Assembly (NCBI GenBank): GCA_900758895.1
Contig: CAAETG010000012.1
Span: 1-6,069 of the forward strand
Direction: 5' to 3'
DNA length: 6,069 bases
From: Bacilli bacterium
Lineage (GTDB): Bacteria; Bacillota_I; Bacilli_A; RF39; UBA660
A program made the position numbers and the translations under genes. Positions 5,967-6,069 of the stretch are shown piece by piece. Each line of letters opens with the position of its first letter. The stretch's first letter is position 1. Under the pieces are notes generated by a model. It was given only the letters and a program-made list of their open reading frames with translations, did not search any database and was not told where the DNA came from.

Positions 5967-5995
5967 TTGCAAGAAACTAAAATATATTATATAAT
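5967..5995 (+). promoter_or_regulatory. Divergent plus-strand promoter (TTGCAA-17-TATAAT)
   Basis: TTGCAA (5967-5972; 4 of 6 bases), a 17-bp spacer and a perfect TATAAT (5990-5995) predict a start near 6002. That is about 28 nt before the plus-strand ATG at 6030. A second possible -10, TACAAT with an extended TG (6002-6010), lies just downstream but lacks a -35. The -35 boxes of this and the minus-strand promoter are about 48 bp apart, so one regulator could affect both. Confidence 0.5.
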
Positions 5996-6029
5996 GGATA
6001 GTGTTACAATATAAAAATGAGGGTTGCCA

Positions 6030-6069
6030 ATGAAAGTATTATTTAACAAATTAAAGAAAACGAATAAAA
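6030..6069 (+). CDS. Start of an unidentified plus-strand gene, cut by the window end
   Basis: An ATG at 6030 opens a frame of 13 codons, MKVLFNKLKKTNK, that runs off the end of the window. A GAGGG ribosome binding site lies six bases upstream (6019-6023) and a plausible promoter lies at 5967-5995, so this looks like a real gene start. The visible N-terminus is short and lysine-rich. It could precede a membrane segment or be the start of a soluble protein, and nothing in it identifies a family. An in-frame alternative start is not visible. The gene is transcribed away from the three-gene minus-strand operon. Confidence 0.55.
   Translation, partial: MKVLFNKLKKTNK

Noticed and set aside
5955..5971. 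TGCA...TGCA imperfect palindrome between the divergent promoters
   Set aside because: Only the outer four bases pair. The inner bases do not match, so it is within what chance gives in such sequence.
6017..6046. ATG at 6017 opening a 9-codon plus-strand leader peptide
   Set aside because: The ATG directly adjoins the GAGGG used by the next ATG and has no ribosome binding site of its own, and the predicted peptide has no attenuator-like codon run.
1..6069. CRISPR array, tRNA, rRNA, transposase or insertion-sequence ends
   Set aside because: No repeat-spacer pattern, cloverleaf, rRNA-like stretch, transposase motif or terminal inverted repeat pair was seen on either strand.

Overview
The window comes from a very AT-rich bacterium with Gram-positive traits: strong AGGAGG-type ribosome binding sites, Sec signal peptides, a peptidoglycan glucosaminidase and a RecG of Bacilli/Clostridia type. 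TAA and TAG end the genes and tryptophan is encoded by TGG, so the standard code fits. I infer a low-GC Bacillota, quite possibly an uncultured gut lineage, but the sequence does not fix the genus.

Layout, left to right. Bases 1-130 are AT-rich and non-coding, with a 10-bp direct repeat at an 11-bp period. Bases about 140-273 hold a compact locus with higher G+C than its flanks: a near-consensus minus-strand promoter, two hairpins and an intrinsic terminator. I read it as a small RNA of about 95-100 nt, and its terminator would also end the operon mRNA. Bases 297-5852 hold three genes, all on the minus strand. In transcription order they are a secreted SH3/glucosaminidase/dockerin protein (4092-5852), a membrane-anchored cohesin-like protein (2328-4079) and RecG helicase (297-2282). 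A divergent promoter region (about 5870-6029) follows, and the first 13 codons of a plus-strand gene begin at 6030.

How the genes work together. The first two genes are 12 bp apart and form a natural pair. One secretes a cell-wall hydrolase ending in a type I dockerin. The other makes a single-pass membrane protein whose outer end is a cohesin-like domain. The simplest model is a two-gene surface system in which the dockerin ties the hydrolase to its membrane receptor. The receptor also has a roughly 160-residue, highly charged cytoplasmic tail ending in seven lysines. RecG is a DNA-repair enzyme with no evident link to the pair. It follows after a short gap containing a plausible promoter of its own.

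Domain names are read by eye from the translations, with no database search. The RNA and promoter calls rest on motif matching and hand-drawn pairing.
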